This document shows positions 8,184-18,013 of a stretch of 64,000 nucleotides of DNA, piece after piece. Source of the stretch: Lachnospiraceae bacterium 3-1 (GTDB lineage: Bacteria > Bacillota > Clostridia > Lachnospirales > Lachnospiraceae); contig KE159571.1 of NCBI GenBank assembly GCA_000403255.2, forward strand, positions 276,250 to 340,249, written 5' to 3'. Both the position numbers and the translations under genes were made by a program. Below the pieces are notes generated by a model. That model worked only from the letters and a program-made list of their open reading frames with translations, made no database searches and had not been told where the DNA came from. Position 1 is the stretch's first letter. Each line of letters opens with the position of its first letter.

Positions 8184-9317
8184 TTATCCCTGAATCTGAA
8201 GAAGCTTTTCTTTTAATTCCCCTTCTAAACGATGCATCTCTTTTTCTGCTTCCCTGCGCTTTTCTTTTCCTTCTTTCTGAATACGCATTACTTCATCCAA
8301 CGTAGAAATCAAAGATTCATTAGTCTTACGCAAAGTTTCCATATCAATAATTCCACGTTCGGATTCTTTCGCTGTCTCAATGGTAGCCATCTTTAACCGT
8401 TCTGCATTTTTCTTTAATAGTTCATTGGTCAAATCTGTCACTTCCCGCTGAGCTTTTGCCGCTTGCGCAGAATGCTCCACACCCATTGCAAGGACCATTT
8501 GACTTTTCCATAATGGAATCGTATTTACAATGGTAGACTGAATTTTTTCCACCATAATCGTATCATTATTTTGTACCAAACGAATCTGAGGCGCCGTTTG
8601 TATTGAAATCATTCTAGTCAATTCCAAATCATGAATTTTCTTTTCAAAACGGATACACAAACTTTCTAAGTCTTTCGCTTCCTGTGCATCCTCTGGCAAT
8701 CCAGAACGGTTGGCCTTTTCGATAAGAGCCGTAAGCTCTTCTTTTCGAACCTCCTCTAGCTTTTTCTTTCCTGCTAGAATATACATGGAAAGCTCTTTAA
8801 AATACACTTTATTCTGCTCATACATTTTATCCAAAATTGCAGCATCCTTCATTAACTGTACCTGGTGGCCTTCTAGAATTTTGCAAATTTTATTAACGTT
8901 CACTTCAGCTTTATCATATTTTGCCTTCAGAACCGTCAACTTATTGGAAGATTTTTTAAAAATTCCTAAAAATCCTCTTTCCTCCTCTGCGTCAAAACCT
9001 TTTAATTCTGTTACCACGCCAGTAAGCAAATCTCCAATTTCCCCCAAATCCTTAGTCTGCACATTTTCCAGGGCCTTTTCTGAAAAATCAGCCATCTTCT
9101 TCTGAGTTCCTGCCCCATACTGTAAAATAATATTGGAATTGTGCAAATCAATCTGACTGGTAAACTGATCCACCATGCGCCGCTCTTCCTCTGTTAAAAT
9201 CGTATCGTCCCAAGCAGGCTCCTGCTCTTCTTCCTGTATTTTTGTAACCTCTTCTTTTTCTGAAAAAGGATCTAAAGTCAATACTGGTGTTTTTTCAAAA
9301 TCAAACTCTTCACTCAT
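8184..9317 (-). CDS. TelA/KlaA-family (toxic anion resistance) protein
   Basis: The protein of about 377 residues is soluble and largely alpha-helical, with long coiled-coil stretches (about 60-370), matching the TelA family (PF05816). The family is named after tellurite resistance plasmid genes, but most chromosomal members have no proven function. I start it at the ATG at 9317 (MSEEFDFEK), because GGAGG lies 6 bases before it; an upstream in-frame ATG at 9332 has no such site. It follows the XpaC-like gene, a pairing common in Firmicutes. Confidence 0.9.
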   Translation of the reverse strand: MSEEFDFEKTPVLTLDPFSEKEEVTKIQEEEQEPAWDDTILTEEERRMVDQFTSQIDLHNSNIILQYGAGTQKKMADFSEKALENVQTKDLGEIGDLLTGVVTELKGFDAEEERGFLGIFKKSSNKLTVLKAKYDKAEVNVNKICKILEGHQVQLMKDAAILDKMYEQNKVYFKELSMYILAGKKKLEEVRKEELTALIEKANRSGLPEDAQEAKDLESLCIRFEKKIHDLELTRMISIQTAPQIRLVQNNDTIMVEKIQSTIVNTIPLWKSQMVLAMGVEHSAQAAKAQREVTDLTNELLKKNAERLKMATIETAKESERGIIDMETLRKTNESLISTLDEVMRIQKEGKEKRREAEKEMHRLEGELKEKLLQIQG

Positions 9318-9375
9318 ATTTTTCCTCCGCATTTATCGATTCACTTTTTAATTATCTTATTATCAAAACTAACTC

Positions 9376-10512
9376 TTACCTTTTAAAATCATCCTTTGTC
9401 AGCCCTTCCTGAGCAAGCATTGTATGAAGGACAGAAATATCAGAGGACACATCCCATGCCACATCTTCAAACAGGCTGTCCAATAATTTTTCAAATGCCA
9501 CATTTAACGTATCAAGGGTCTGTTCAATTTCTTTCCTGGAATTTCTTATATTTTCACCTTGAATTGGCTGACTTTCCAACTGTTGATAAGCATCCAAAAG
9601 TTTTACTGTGGTGGGAAGGTAGTATTCCATTAGCTTCTGAATATCTTCCAGGGAATCTGGATCTTCTTTTACCCGGTCAAATATTTTTTGTATCAGCATT
9701 TCCATATGAGAAATCTTACGAGAAATTTCTTTTTCTGAAATGGCTTGGTTACATTTTTGTATTTTTCTTATGTATTCCTTTCCTTCTAAAACAACCTTTT
9801 GAACTTCAGAATTCATGGAAGCATCCTTCCTATCTGAACGCTCTGGCTGCTTCTGCTGTTCTCTCTGTTCAATCCTTTGCTTCCTGATATTTTCATATTC
9901 TTGGTAAGTATCGTGACTAACAATCAAACATGTATTGTCATAATCTAAATGTCCCTGAAGGAACCACCCTTTTTCAATCATCCTTTTTACGTCTTTTAAC
10001 ACAAAATGAAAAGATTTTCCATTTTTATCCGCCAACTCTTTGATGTTACAATAAGTCCTTCCATGGAGATTTGTAATATAACCCTGATATCTTTTTAAGG
10101 CAGATAACATACTGTTCCCCTTCCACGCCATGATACTGCTTCCAACAAGTAAAGGAAGCAAAATGGAAAGAGCTATTTTCACTCCGATGTGAAAACTTCC
10201 TAAAAACATTCCCACAAGCATCAGTACCACCACAGCAATCCCCATTCCAACACTGAAGGTCCAGCCGCAAACACTTAATACCATACCTCCAGCCTTTACC
10301 GATGTATTTTTCTTAAAAAGCTCAGGCTTTGTATTTTGCTGCTTCTTTACCTCATGATATTGATTCTTCTTTAGTTCGTCTTGAATGTTATTTACAGTTT
10401 CATTTATTGTATTCGTAATTGTTTGATTTAATTGATAAAAATTCTGGGCATTGATGGAGTCCTCAATAATATTTCGAACATTCTTCCCAATTTTTTCCCA
10501 TTCCTTATTCAT
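9376..10512 (-). CDS. XpaC-like protein (5-bromo-4-chloroindolyl phosphate hydrolysis family)
   Basis: The protein of about 378 residues has two adjacent transmembrane segments (about 73-95 and 103-122), a Gln/Lys/Arg-rich middle (about 195-215) and a helical C terminus. This matches the membrane-bound XpaC family (PF10112), which is named after weak activity on an indoxyl phosphate and usually lies next to TelA. The start is the ATG at 10512 (MNKEWEKIG), because TTGGAGG lies 5 bases upstream; the more distal ATG at 10548 lacks a site. Role unknown; envelope stress is a guess from the neighbour. Confidence 0.85.
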   Translation of the reverse strand: MNKEWEKIGKNVRNIIEDSINAQNFYQLNQTITNTINETVNNIQDELKKNQYHEVKKQQNTKPELFKKNTSVKAGGMVLSVCGWTFSVGMGIAVVVLMLVGMFLGSFHIGVKIALSILLPLLVGSSIMAWKGNSMLSALKRYQGYITNLHGRTYCNIKELADKNGKSFHFVLKDVKRMIEKGWFLQGHLDYDNTCLIVSHDTYQEYENIRKQRIEQREQQKQPERSDRKDASMNSEVQKVVLEGKEYIRKIQKCNQAISEKEISRKISHMEMLIQKIFDRVKEDPDSLEDIQKLMEYYLPTTVKLLDAYQQLESQPIQGENIRNSRKEIEQTLDTLNVAFEKLLDSLFEDVAWDVSSDISVLHTMLAQEGLTKDDFKR

Positions 10513-10697
10513 AGATTCCTCCAAGAGTATTCTACCACCCTGCACCATCTATCCCATCACAAGATGCATGGTTATTTTTATAGGGTAAATACCGTTCCAT
10601 TCATTTTTCCATCTTTTATTATGTACCATCGCTCTTCTAAAATCAACACTTTAATTTCTATTGTATTATTTTTTGTAAGATGATAAAATATTTCTGC

Positions 10698-10726
10698 TTG
10701 TGTAGGAAAATTTATTTCCTGCACAA
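10698..10726. promoter_or_regulatory. 12-bp inverted repeat upstream of the ABC-class ATPase gene
   Basis: TTGTGTAGGAAA and TTTCCTGCACAA face each other across 5 bases with one mismatch, about 50 bp before the ATPase start. It could be an operator or a small RNA hairpin. The rest of 10513-10775 is AT-rich and shows no gene. Confidence 0.4.
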
Positions 10727-10775
10727 AATAATTTTAATTGTATGAATCCAACCATTTTCGAAAGCGAGGAACAAT

Positions 10776-12476
10776 ATGAAAACACACAATGATTTACGAG
10801 AACTGTTAAACCGCATTGATCACAAAGGTTATCCGGCCTATAAAGATACAAGGGGAAGCTATCAATTTGACACATATATGTTATCCATTGACCATGTACA
10901 AGGGGACCCCTTTGCTTCACCTTCCAAAGTAAGTGTTCATGTTTCAGGAAAAACCGCAGGATTTCCAACGGATTTATTTCAGGAAAAACACAAGCGAATT
11001 GCATTGCAGGATTTTCTTCTTCGAAAATTCTCAAAAGAAGCAGAATCCTTTACCTTTAAGGCAAAAGGGTCTGGAAAAAGCGGCTTAATGTCCGTCAGCA
11101 GATGCGGACAGGAGATTTTAGAACGTACCGCTTGTGAAATTCAGCAAAACGGAACGGTCATTATCCGTATGGAAATTGGATTCCCGGCCAATGGCAGAAC
11201 CATCAACAGCAGAGAATTAATAAAAATACTTTTTGAATTTCTTCCCGGCTGTATAAAAAAATCCCTGCTTTATGCAGCTTTAGACCATCAAGCTGTAAAG
11301 AAAACCGTCGATCTTGCACAAGACCAACAGTTTATCCGAGAACAACTTCCAAAACTGGGCCTTGCCGCTTTTGTAGCCAACGGCTCTATTCTCCCGAGAG
11401 AATCTGGGGTATCTGACCGTCCCATGAAACAGGCTGTTCCTTTTCATTCCCCAAAATCCATGGAAGTCTCCCTTTTGCTTCCCAATTATGGAACAATCAC
11501 CGGCATGGGTATCAAACAAGGCATTACCCTAGTGGTAGGCGGCGGCTATCATGGAAAATCCACTTTGCTGAAAGCATTAGAGCTTGGTGTATATAACCAC
11601 ATTTCTGGCGATGGAAGAGAATATGTTATTACCGACGACACTGCCATGAAAATCCGCGCAGAAGATGGAAGAAGCATCAAGCAGGTAGACATTTCTATGT
11701 TTATCAACAATCTGCCCAATAAAAAAGATACTATCCACTTTTGCACAGAAGATGCCAGCGGAAGCACTTCTCAGGCAGCGAATGTAGTTGAAGCTATGGA
11801 AGCTGGAACAAAGGTAATGCTGATTGATGAAGATACAAGCGCCACCAATTTTATGATTCGGGATGAACTGATGCAGCGTGTAGTAAACCGGAACTGCGAG
11901 CCTATCACTCCCTTTATCGACCGGGTCCAGGAGATTTCCCAGCAATATCATATTTCTACAATCCTGGTTGCAGGAAGCTCTGGTTCTTATTTTCACAAAG
12001 CAGACTGCATCATTCAAATGGACCATTATTTACCGAAAGATATTACTGAATTTGCAAAAAAAGAATCAGATGCATTTCCTATTCCAAATGAACCTGCACC
12101 CTTAGCATCTGCACCTTCCTTAGACAGAATGGTAAAACCGGACTATGGTTTCAAAAAAAATGACAGGATAAAATTGAAAACCCAAGGAAAAGATTCCGTT
12201 CTGATCAACCGAGATATCATAGATTTGAGGTATGTAGAGCAATTATCAGATACAGAACAATTGGTTTCTTTGGGATACCTGGTAAAATATGCGCAGCTTC
12301 ATATGTTTGATGGAAAGAAAACCATTTCTGAAACAGTAAAAGAGCTTTGCCGCCTGTTAGACAAAAAAGGTCTTGCCGGTGTCTGTGAAGGCAGCTATGT
12401 TCCTGGCGGACTTGCCATGGTAAGAAAACAGGAGATTTTTGCCTGCTTAAACCGATATCGCTCTTTAAAACTATGA
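10776..12476 (+). CDS. Predicted ATPase of the ABC class
   Basis: The 566-residue soluble protein matches the ABC_ATPase family (PF09818). After an N-terminal domain of about 240 residues come a Walker A variant GGGYHGKST (about 252-260) and a Walker B-like VMLIDEDTSATNFM (about 347-360). It has no membrane segment and no transporter partner nearby. The family is widespread in Firmicutes and its role is unknown to me. It stands alone on the plus strand between two minus-strand operons. Confidence 0.9.
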   Translation: MKTHNDLRELLNRIDHKGYPAYKDTRGSYQFDTYMLSIDHVQGDPFASPSKVSVHVSGKTAGFPTDLFQEKHKRIALQDFLLRKFSKEAESFTFKAKGSGKSGLMSVSRCGQEILERTACEIQQNGTVIIRMEIGFPANGRTINSRELIKILFEFLPGCIKKSLLYAALDHQAVKKTVDLAQDQQFIREQLPKLGLAAFVANGSILPRESGVSDRPMKQAVPFHSPKSMEVSLLLPNYGTITGMGIKQGITLVVGGGYHGKSTLLKALELGVYNHISGDGREYVITDDTAMKIRAEDGRSIKQVDISMFINNLPNKKDTIHFCTEDASGSTSQAANVVEAMEAGTKVMLIDEDTSATNFMIRDELMQRVVNRNCEPITPFIDRVQEISQQYHISTILVAGSSGSYFHKADCIIQMDHYLPKDITEFAKKESDAFPIPNEPAPLASAPSLDRMVKPDYGFKKNDRIKLKTQGKDSVLINRDIIDLRYVEQLSDTEQLVSLGYLVKYAQLHMFDGKKTISETVKELCRLLDKKGLAGVCEGSYVPGGLAMVRKQEIFACLNRYRSLKL

Positions 12477-12486
12477 TCATTGTTTC

Positions 12487-12548
12487 TCTCTTATAGGAAA
12501 TCCATATACTTTAATACTTCACAGTAACACGGTATTTCCTATAAGAGA
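12487..12548. repeat. 15-bp perfect inverted repeat between convergent genes
   Basis: TCTCTTATAGGAAAT (12487-12501) and its exact complement (12534-12548) enclose 32 bases. It lies between the 3' ends of two convergent genes and may stop transcripts from both sides. There is no clear T-tract, and the long loop is unusual for a terminator. Confidence 0.6.
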
Positions 12549-12601
12549 ACAAAAGCAGTATATCATCATGCAAATTAGGTTAATGAATGGTCTTAAAAAT
12601 T

Positions 12602-13117
12602 CTAACGCTTATCTTTACATTTTCTAAATAAACAGACAGCGCTAATTACATCTGCGACAAAAATGATATGGCATAAAAGATAAAGGCAGCCTGACTTTTT
12701 TGAAATATCATGATCTCTTAATAATCGTATCACCCCGCTGATTCCATACATAGATGAAGTCAGCATAAGAAAAAAATCAACAACAAAAAGAATACATATC
12801 AGAATCGGCGAGAGAAATAAAAAAGCAGGCACAACCATTGCCAAAAATGATACTCCCCCTACCGCAAACACTCCAAGATAAAAAGGAATATGTACAAACT
12901 TAACCACCATATCAAAATAAGCCAATTGCCTTTTGGAACCTTGAAAAGAAAAGGCATTCCAAATATTCAAGCAATATAAAATAACGGTAAGTACAGAATA
13001 CAGGACAAGAAATAACCTATGAACTTTTCCCGATTCATCCGGCAAAACCGCAAACAACAAAAATAAATATGGCCATATCATCAAAAGGACAGGAAAAATA
13101 TTATTTAATTTTTTCAT
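12602..13117 (-). CDS. Small multi-pass membrane protein of unknown function
   Basis: The protein of 171 residues starts at ATG 13117 (MKKLNNIFP), with AAAGGAG upstream. It has about five hydrophobic helices (near 7-25, 32-50, 70-85, 90-125, 145-160) and no soluble domain. It begins 10 bases after the sortase stop, so it is third in a surface protein-sortase operon. I do not recognise the family; a role in surface-protein display is only suggested by position. Confidence 0.7.
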   Translation of the reverse strand: MKKLNNIFPVLLMIWPYLFLLFAVLPDESGKVHRLFLVLYSVLTVILYCLNIWNAFSFQGSKRQLAYFDMVVKFVHIPFYLGVFAVGGVSFLAMVVPAFLFLSPILICILFVVDFFLMLTSSMYGISGVIRLLRDHDISKKSGCLYLLCHIIFVADVISAVCLFRKCKDKR

Positions 13118-13127
13118 GGTTTCTCCT

Positions 13128-13904
13128 TTATTTTTCACTTTTTCTTCTCTTAGCTACTACCACAAATCTTCCATCCTCCGTATCATTGGAACATGTGGAA
13201 AGTGTCAGAAACGTATCGCCGAATTCTGCGGTAATCTCTGTATCATAGAGAGATATTTTTTTTATATTATTATAAAAATACTGAAATTCTTCTTGTGTAT
13301 CAGCCTGATAAAATTGGTAATATGGAAAAGCATTCTCGTCTTGTATTTGAGATGAAAACACCGACAAAATCTCATAGGTCCGTTCCTCATAAAGAGTAGA
13401 AAAGGAAATTAGAGTATGCTCCTTGTAAAAGGACTCGCTTCTATAATCATCCAAAGTTCCAAACATAGATCCATCCCGCATATTGTGTCCGTAAATAATG
13501 AAATTTGTTCCAGGAGTATTGGTATCCGCCATGCTTCTCACATATAGACAGCCATATTTATCCTTTTCTTTATAAAAACTATGATGGAGATAATATTCAT
13601 CATCTTCACACTGCATCACTGGGTAATCTATTTTAGTTCCCGTAATTGTAAGCCATCCGATCAAATCATTATTTTCTTTGTATAGATTTTCTAGTTTTTC
13701 TGATATCTTTGAATCTTTTAAACTTTCTTTTTCTGGATCTTTTATCTCTGTACTTTTTGCAACACGATTCCTTAATTTTTCCTGCTGCTTTTCATGCTGA
13801 AAAGATAAATAGTATGCCTGACCCACTGGAATCAGACATACTATCATAATCAAAAGCAGTAGAATTCTTAAAAACCGGAATTTTTTCTTACTCCTTCTGT
13901 GCAT
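13128..13904 (-). CDS. srtB: Class B sortase
   Basis: The 258-residue transpeptidase has an N-terminal membrane anchor (about 11-32) and an extracytoplasmic catalytic domain. Visible signatures are TGTKIDYPVMQ, catalytic His in IIYGHNM, catalytic Cys in LTLSTC and the Arg in RFVVVAKR. I prefer the ATG at 13904 because GGAGAG lies just upstream; an in-frame ATG also exists at 13916. The start lies inside the end of the large surface-protein gene, a strong hint that the surface protein is its substrate. It would link proteins to the peptidoglycan cross-bridge. Confidence 0.93.
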   Translation of the reverse strand: MHRRSKKKFRFLRILLLLIMIVCLIPVGQAYYLSFQHEKQQEKLRNRVAKSTEIKDPEKESLKDSKISEKLENLYKENNDLIGWLTITGTKIDYPVMQCEDDEYYLHHSFYKEKDKYGCLYVRSMADTNTPGTNFIIYGHNMRDGSMFGTLDDYRSESFYKEHTLISFSTLYEERTYEILSVFSSQIQDENAFPYYQFYQADTQEEFQYFYNNIKKISLYDTEITAEFGDTFLTLSTCSNDTEDGRFVVVAKRRKSEK

Positions 13905-16900
13905 ACTTCTCTCCATTCTACTGTTACGCTCTTTCCTATGCTATGATAATAAGCTAAGAATAAGAATATAATTGCCAGACCTATCATTCTCCGAAATTTC
14001 CCGCCTTGTTTCGCCCATTTCACCAAACGGTACACAATCTCTTCTTTCTTCTGTTCTGTAATTCCATTCTCCTCATGAAAGTACAAAAGCAAATAACCAA
14101 ACCCAGCAATCATTGCAACCGTAGCGCATACCTCCACATAGTAACCAGAAAAGTTATCCCCGGTTTTTGGTTCACTCCCTTTGGGATATCCAGAATCTCC
14201 TGAATTTCCCGGATTTCCAAAATTTGTTGGCGTTTCCGGATCTTTTGGCTGATTTGGCGTTTCTATTGGAGTTTCTTGTTTTTGATTAATTTTTAAGGTA
14301 ACCTTTGCTTCGCTTTTATTTCCTGCATGATCCATAGCGCCCACCCAAAGAGTATGTTTGCCTTCCCCGGATATCTTTACTTTAAAATCATAAGATTCCA
14401 CAATCGCCTGGCTAAACTCTTCTTCTGGAATGGCAGCTTTCTCTTCCTTATCTATCTGATAGCTTATCTCTGAAATTCCTCCGGAAATATTACCATTCTT
14501 ATGATCTTCTACCAATACTGTTACTGTTACAGGCTTTGCTGTTTTTTCTTCTGTATCAGAAAAACTAATTTCTGGCGCGTTATCCTCGATAATCACCCCG
14601 CCGCCTGCCGCTGTAAGAATCTTCTGGGCAGATACGTTTCCTGCAAGATCCGTACAGGTCAAATATACTTTTCCTTTAAATTCTTCTTCAATTGGGATTC
14701 TAACTTCATACTTTCCCTGCTCTGCCTTATCCTGCATCGCACGAAGGACAGACGCGCCGGTTCCATATGCAAGCATACGATTTGAAAGCGTATGTTTCTC
14801 TATAATTTCAGCAAGCCCATCTTTCTCTGTCCCATCTTCTGCTACGAATAAATATTCTGCTTTGGAAAGACCGCTTCCCTCTTCTATAACCGGAACTGTA
14901 ATCGTAAGACTTTTTTTCTGCAACGCCCAATTTAAAAAACTTTTGTAACCTGTCTGAAAGGATGCCTCTTCCATCACAGGCGCTAATTCATCCTGCCATT
15001 TGGCAAAAAGGGAAGTATGCAAAGTCTCGGTATTATTTTCTACCGGCTCTTCAAAATCCCATAAACCGTCTTCCTGTTCCTCCTTATCCAAATACCAGCC
15101 TTTGAAATGATATCCAGCTCTAACTGGATGTTCCACGGACTTTAGAAGGCCTCCGTATCGAACTTTTTGGGTATCTGGAACTTTCCCGTAACCGCCGTTT
15201 AAGTTAAAATCCACTTCGTAAATATTTCTGTCATAATATAATTTTAACACCAGACTTCCATCTTTCTTGACTATCCCTTTAGAAATTCCTAATGGATGAG
15301 AATGATTTAAGGTAAATCCCTGGTATTCCTTTCCTTTTGCCTCTACTTCTGTCCCTTCTATTTCCATCAAAGTTTCCGTATCAGTATCTGCTTTTGTATA
15401 ACCGTCTCCTTCCACATCCTGTTTATAATGTTCTACCTGATAAACCACAGCATCAGGATTCTCTTCCCAAACTGCATAGAGAATTACATCATGATCAAAT
15501 TTCTCAATGCTCCCTGCCTCATATTCTTCGCCCGTTCCATCTGCCTTTGTATTCCAGCCAACAAACACATAACCCTCCTGATTCTCAATGGATGCTATGG
15601 TAAATTCAGGTATCTTATAGGTGGTCTCTTCATGAACATTTGCATAACTAAACTTTATATCTTTTTCCAGTTTGTTACTGCCATGATTGGTATCATAAGA
15701 AAGCATAACCTCCTTCTGATAAATTCCATAATATTTTGTCGCAGGTTCCTTCAGTATTATTTCTGAACCTGGCATTATCCTTTGTTCAAAATCTTCTATG
15801 TCTGTACTCCATCCTACTGCAGTCCATCCTGGCATTTCCTCCAAATCCGGCGCAATTAATGTTGCACTGACAGCTGATTGCTCTTTATTCACTGTTTCTA
15901 TTTTATTTTTTCCCGCTGTCCCGGAATAAAAATAAGCGGTAAATGTTTTTTCTCCCTGTTCCTCCTGCTCTTCCTCCGGTTCAATATCTGTTACAAATAT
16001 CTGATTCGTTTGTGTTTCCAATCTGTTATACCATTTTTTTTGAGGGTTTGCCACATCAAAAATATGTATATTTTTCAAATCTCCTTTTTGAATCACATAT
16101 CCTTCCGTGCCTTCAACAACCGGATTTGACCCATTCAATGGAAGATAAATATTCACAGGATGAAGGATTGGCCCCTTACTATTCATTTTCTCCAAAAATT
16201 TTAAATATACGCTGTCGGTATAGGAATCCGAACCATTTTCAGTGCCAAAAAACACCGCCTCGCCAGATAAAGAAAAATCTTCTTCATAAAAACCCGTATA
16301 ATAAATTGCACCCCCCTCTCTTTCGGGAAAATTGCGATTGTTCTTAAAATATCCCCCATCTACAATTAAAGTACCATATGAATCAACTGCTCCGCCATAC
16401 TTAGATTCATTTTCAATAAAACTTCCTCCATGTATTTCTAAGTTGGTATTTGAAACTGAACTGATGCAGCCGCCATTTGATCCAGACTTATTTCTAAGAA
16501 AAGTTCCTCCATTTATGATAAGATTTGCCTTACCTTTATTTGCTTTGGAAAAATTTGAAATAACTCCTCCATTGGTTTCTGCATAATTATCACTGAAGGT
16601 TCCTCCATTTATGGTTAATTGACTAGAATTATAAATACAGCCGCCAGAATTTTTTGATCTATTATTAATATAATTTCCCCCGTTTATGGTTACTTGACCA
16701 AAATTTATCATTCCTGTCCCAACTGCTTCTCCATAGCAATTCTGAATTGTGATATCTCCCAGCACTCCTGTAGAATGAGAAGAAATATACACTGCTGAGA
16801 CAGCCCCATATGTATCTAGTCCGCTTTTTACCTTTTCAATGACACATCCCTGATCCAATACAAGGCTTCCAGCTTTTACGCCAATAAAGTTATAAGTACT

Positions 16901-17926
16901 AGAAACGGAATTTCCGTCCAGTGTAACGCCATGAATCACCAGCGTAGGTCGAAAATCTATGTCGTCGTCATAATAATCCCCACCAACCTGAAACGAAGCT
17001 TCTGGATTTTCCCGGACAATTTTTCCTCCCCCTTCTATCGTAACATTCTCGCCGATAACAACTTTTTTGTTTAAAGTTAATGTAACGCCTTCTTTAATAA
17101 CAATTGTTACATTCAGGTAGCCTTCTTCCCAAATATCTTCCCATGCAGCATCCTGTGTAACCTCGATTGTTTTCGGTTCTGTTTCCAGATCCCAATCATC
17201 CTCTGCAGTCATGATTATTTCATCTTCTTCTCCTTCTATTACGTCTTCTGAAAATCTTTTTTCTTCTACATCTTCTGAAAGTCTTTTCTTTTCGCTTTCA
17301 TCCTCTAAAGATTTATTTTTTTCTATTTCATCTTCCAAAGACCTTTCTTCTCTGCCCTCATCTTCCAGAAAAATTTTATCTTCTCTCTCACTCTCTGTCT
17401 GAAGTTCTTGCTGGTCCTGATGTTTCGTATCAACAGTTTTCATATCTATTACTGTTACCTGAATAACAGGAAGTTCTATCTGTTCTGCCATACTATAATT
17501 TTCCGGAAATACAGGCTGAAATGTATAAATACCTTCTGTACTACTGTCATAAACAGATCCGCATGTCCATGTCACATTTTCAATTTCTGTTACTTCTTCT
17601 TTCAGTGATTCATCTTCTTGTTCTAAAAATTCTACATTCCCGCCAATAGAAAAAGTACTCATTACGGTCAAATTATTTGGAAGCTCTAAATCCTTCCATT
17701 CTGTTCCAACACTCACTATCTGCTGCCTGATTTCTTCAGATAAAGGTAAAAAATAAGTAATTTGCCGCTGAATATCCTCTGCCAATACTTGAAAACCGAA
17801 AAGCTCCATTGGCAGCGACGCCACAGACAGGCAAAGACATAGAAAAATTGTAATAAACTTCTGCCTGACGGGATGCTTTTTTGATTGCAGTAATTTTTCT
17901 AACAAATTTCCTTCTTTTTTTTTCAT
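13868..17926 (-). CDS. Large cell-surface protein (beta-helix, InlB-type repeats, PKTGD sorting motif)
   Basis: The 1352-residue protein has a signal peptide (about 24-51) and a Glu/Lys-rich stretch with SLEDE-type repeats (about 185-245). A parallel beta-helix region (about 265-560) carries the repeated TINGG(T/N)(F/Y) motif. InlB/Flg_new-like repeats follow (about 650-960; AVGWST, FVGWNT, FKGWYL), then Ig-like domains. PKTGD at about 1253-1257 is followed by a membrane helix. The chain then continues about 60 residues with a second hydrophobic helix, which is unusual for a sorting signal. The gene overlaps the sortase start. Probably an adhesin; ligand unknown. Confidence 0.88.
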   Translation of the reverse strand: MKKKEGNLLEKLLQSKKHPVRQKFITIFLCLCLSVASLPMELFGFQVLAEDIQRQITYFLPLSEEIRQQIVSVGTEWKDLELPNNLTVMSTFSIGGNVEFLEQEDESLKEEVTEIENVTWTCGSVYDSSTEGIYTFQPVFPENYSMAEQIELPVIQVTVIDMKTVDTKHQDQQELQTESEREDKIFLEDEGREERSLEDEIEKNKSLEDESEKKRLSEDVEEKRFSEDVIEGEEDEIIMTAEDDWDLETEPKTIEVTQDAAWEDIWEEGYLNVTIVIKEGVTLTLNKKVVIGENVTIEGGGKIVRENPEASFQVGGDYYDDDIDFRPTLVIHGVTLDGNSVSSTYNFIGVKAGSLVLDQGCVIEKVKSGLDTYGAVSAVYISSHSTGVLGDITIQNCYGEAVGTGMINFGQVTINGGNYINNRSKNSGGCIYNSSQLTINGGTFSDNYAETNGGVISNFSKANKGKANLIINGGTFLRNKSGSNGGCISSVSNTNLEIHGGSFIENESKYGGAVDSYGTLIVDGGYFKNNRNFPEREGGAIYYTGFYEEDFSLSGEAVFFGTENGSDSYTDSVYLKFLEKMNSKGPILHPVNIYLPLNGSNPVVEGTEGYVIQKGDLKNIHIFDVANPQKKWYNRLETQTNQIFVTDIEPEEEQEEQGEKTFTAYFYSGTAGKNKIETVNKEQSAVSATLIAPDLEEMPGWTAVGWSTDIEDFEQRIMPGSEIILKEPATKYYGIYQKEVMLSYDTNHGSNKLEKDIKFSYANVHEETTYKIPEFTIASIENQEGYVFVGWNTKADGTGEEYEAGSIEKFDHDVILYAVWEENPDAVVYQVEHYKQDVEGDGYTKADTDTETLMEIEGTEVEAKGKEYQGFTLNHSHPLGISKGIVKKDGSLVLKLYYDRNIYEVDFNLNGGYGKVPDTQKVRYGGLLKSVEHPVRAGYHFKGWYLDKEEQEDGLWDFEEPVENNTETLHTSLFAKWQDELAPVMEEASFQTGYKSFLNWALQKKSLTITVPVIEEGSGLSKAEYLFVAEDGTEKDGLAEIIEKHTLSNRMLAYGTGASVLRAMQDKAEQGKYEVRIPIEEEFKGKVYLTCTDLAGNVSAQKILTAAGGGVIIEDNAPEISFSDTEEKTAKPVTVTVLVEDHKNGNISGGISEISYQIDKEEKAAIPEEEFSQAIVESYDFKVKISGEGKHTLWVGAMDHAGNKSEAKVTLKINQKQETPIETPNQPKDPETPTNFGNPGNSGDSGYPKGSEPKTGDNFSGYYVEVCATVAMIAGFGYLLLYFHEENGITEQKKEEIVYRLVKWAKQGGKFRRMIGLAIIFLFLAYYHSIGKSVTVEWREVCTEGVRKNSGF

Positions 17927-17972
17927 CTCAATGATACGCCCCTTTCTTTCAAAAATCTTGCAATTAAAATAC

Positions 17973-18000
17973 CTGAGTTATTCTAATAACAATAACTCAG
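17973..18000 (-). terminator. Rho-independent terminator after gyrA
   Basis: On the minus strand CTGAGTTATT/AATAACTCAG form a 10-bp perfect stem with an 8-base loop, followed by GGTATTTTAATT. It sits 14 bases beyond the gyrA stop. Confidence 0.85.
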
Positions 18001-18013
18001 ATATTTTTGTCTC

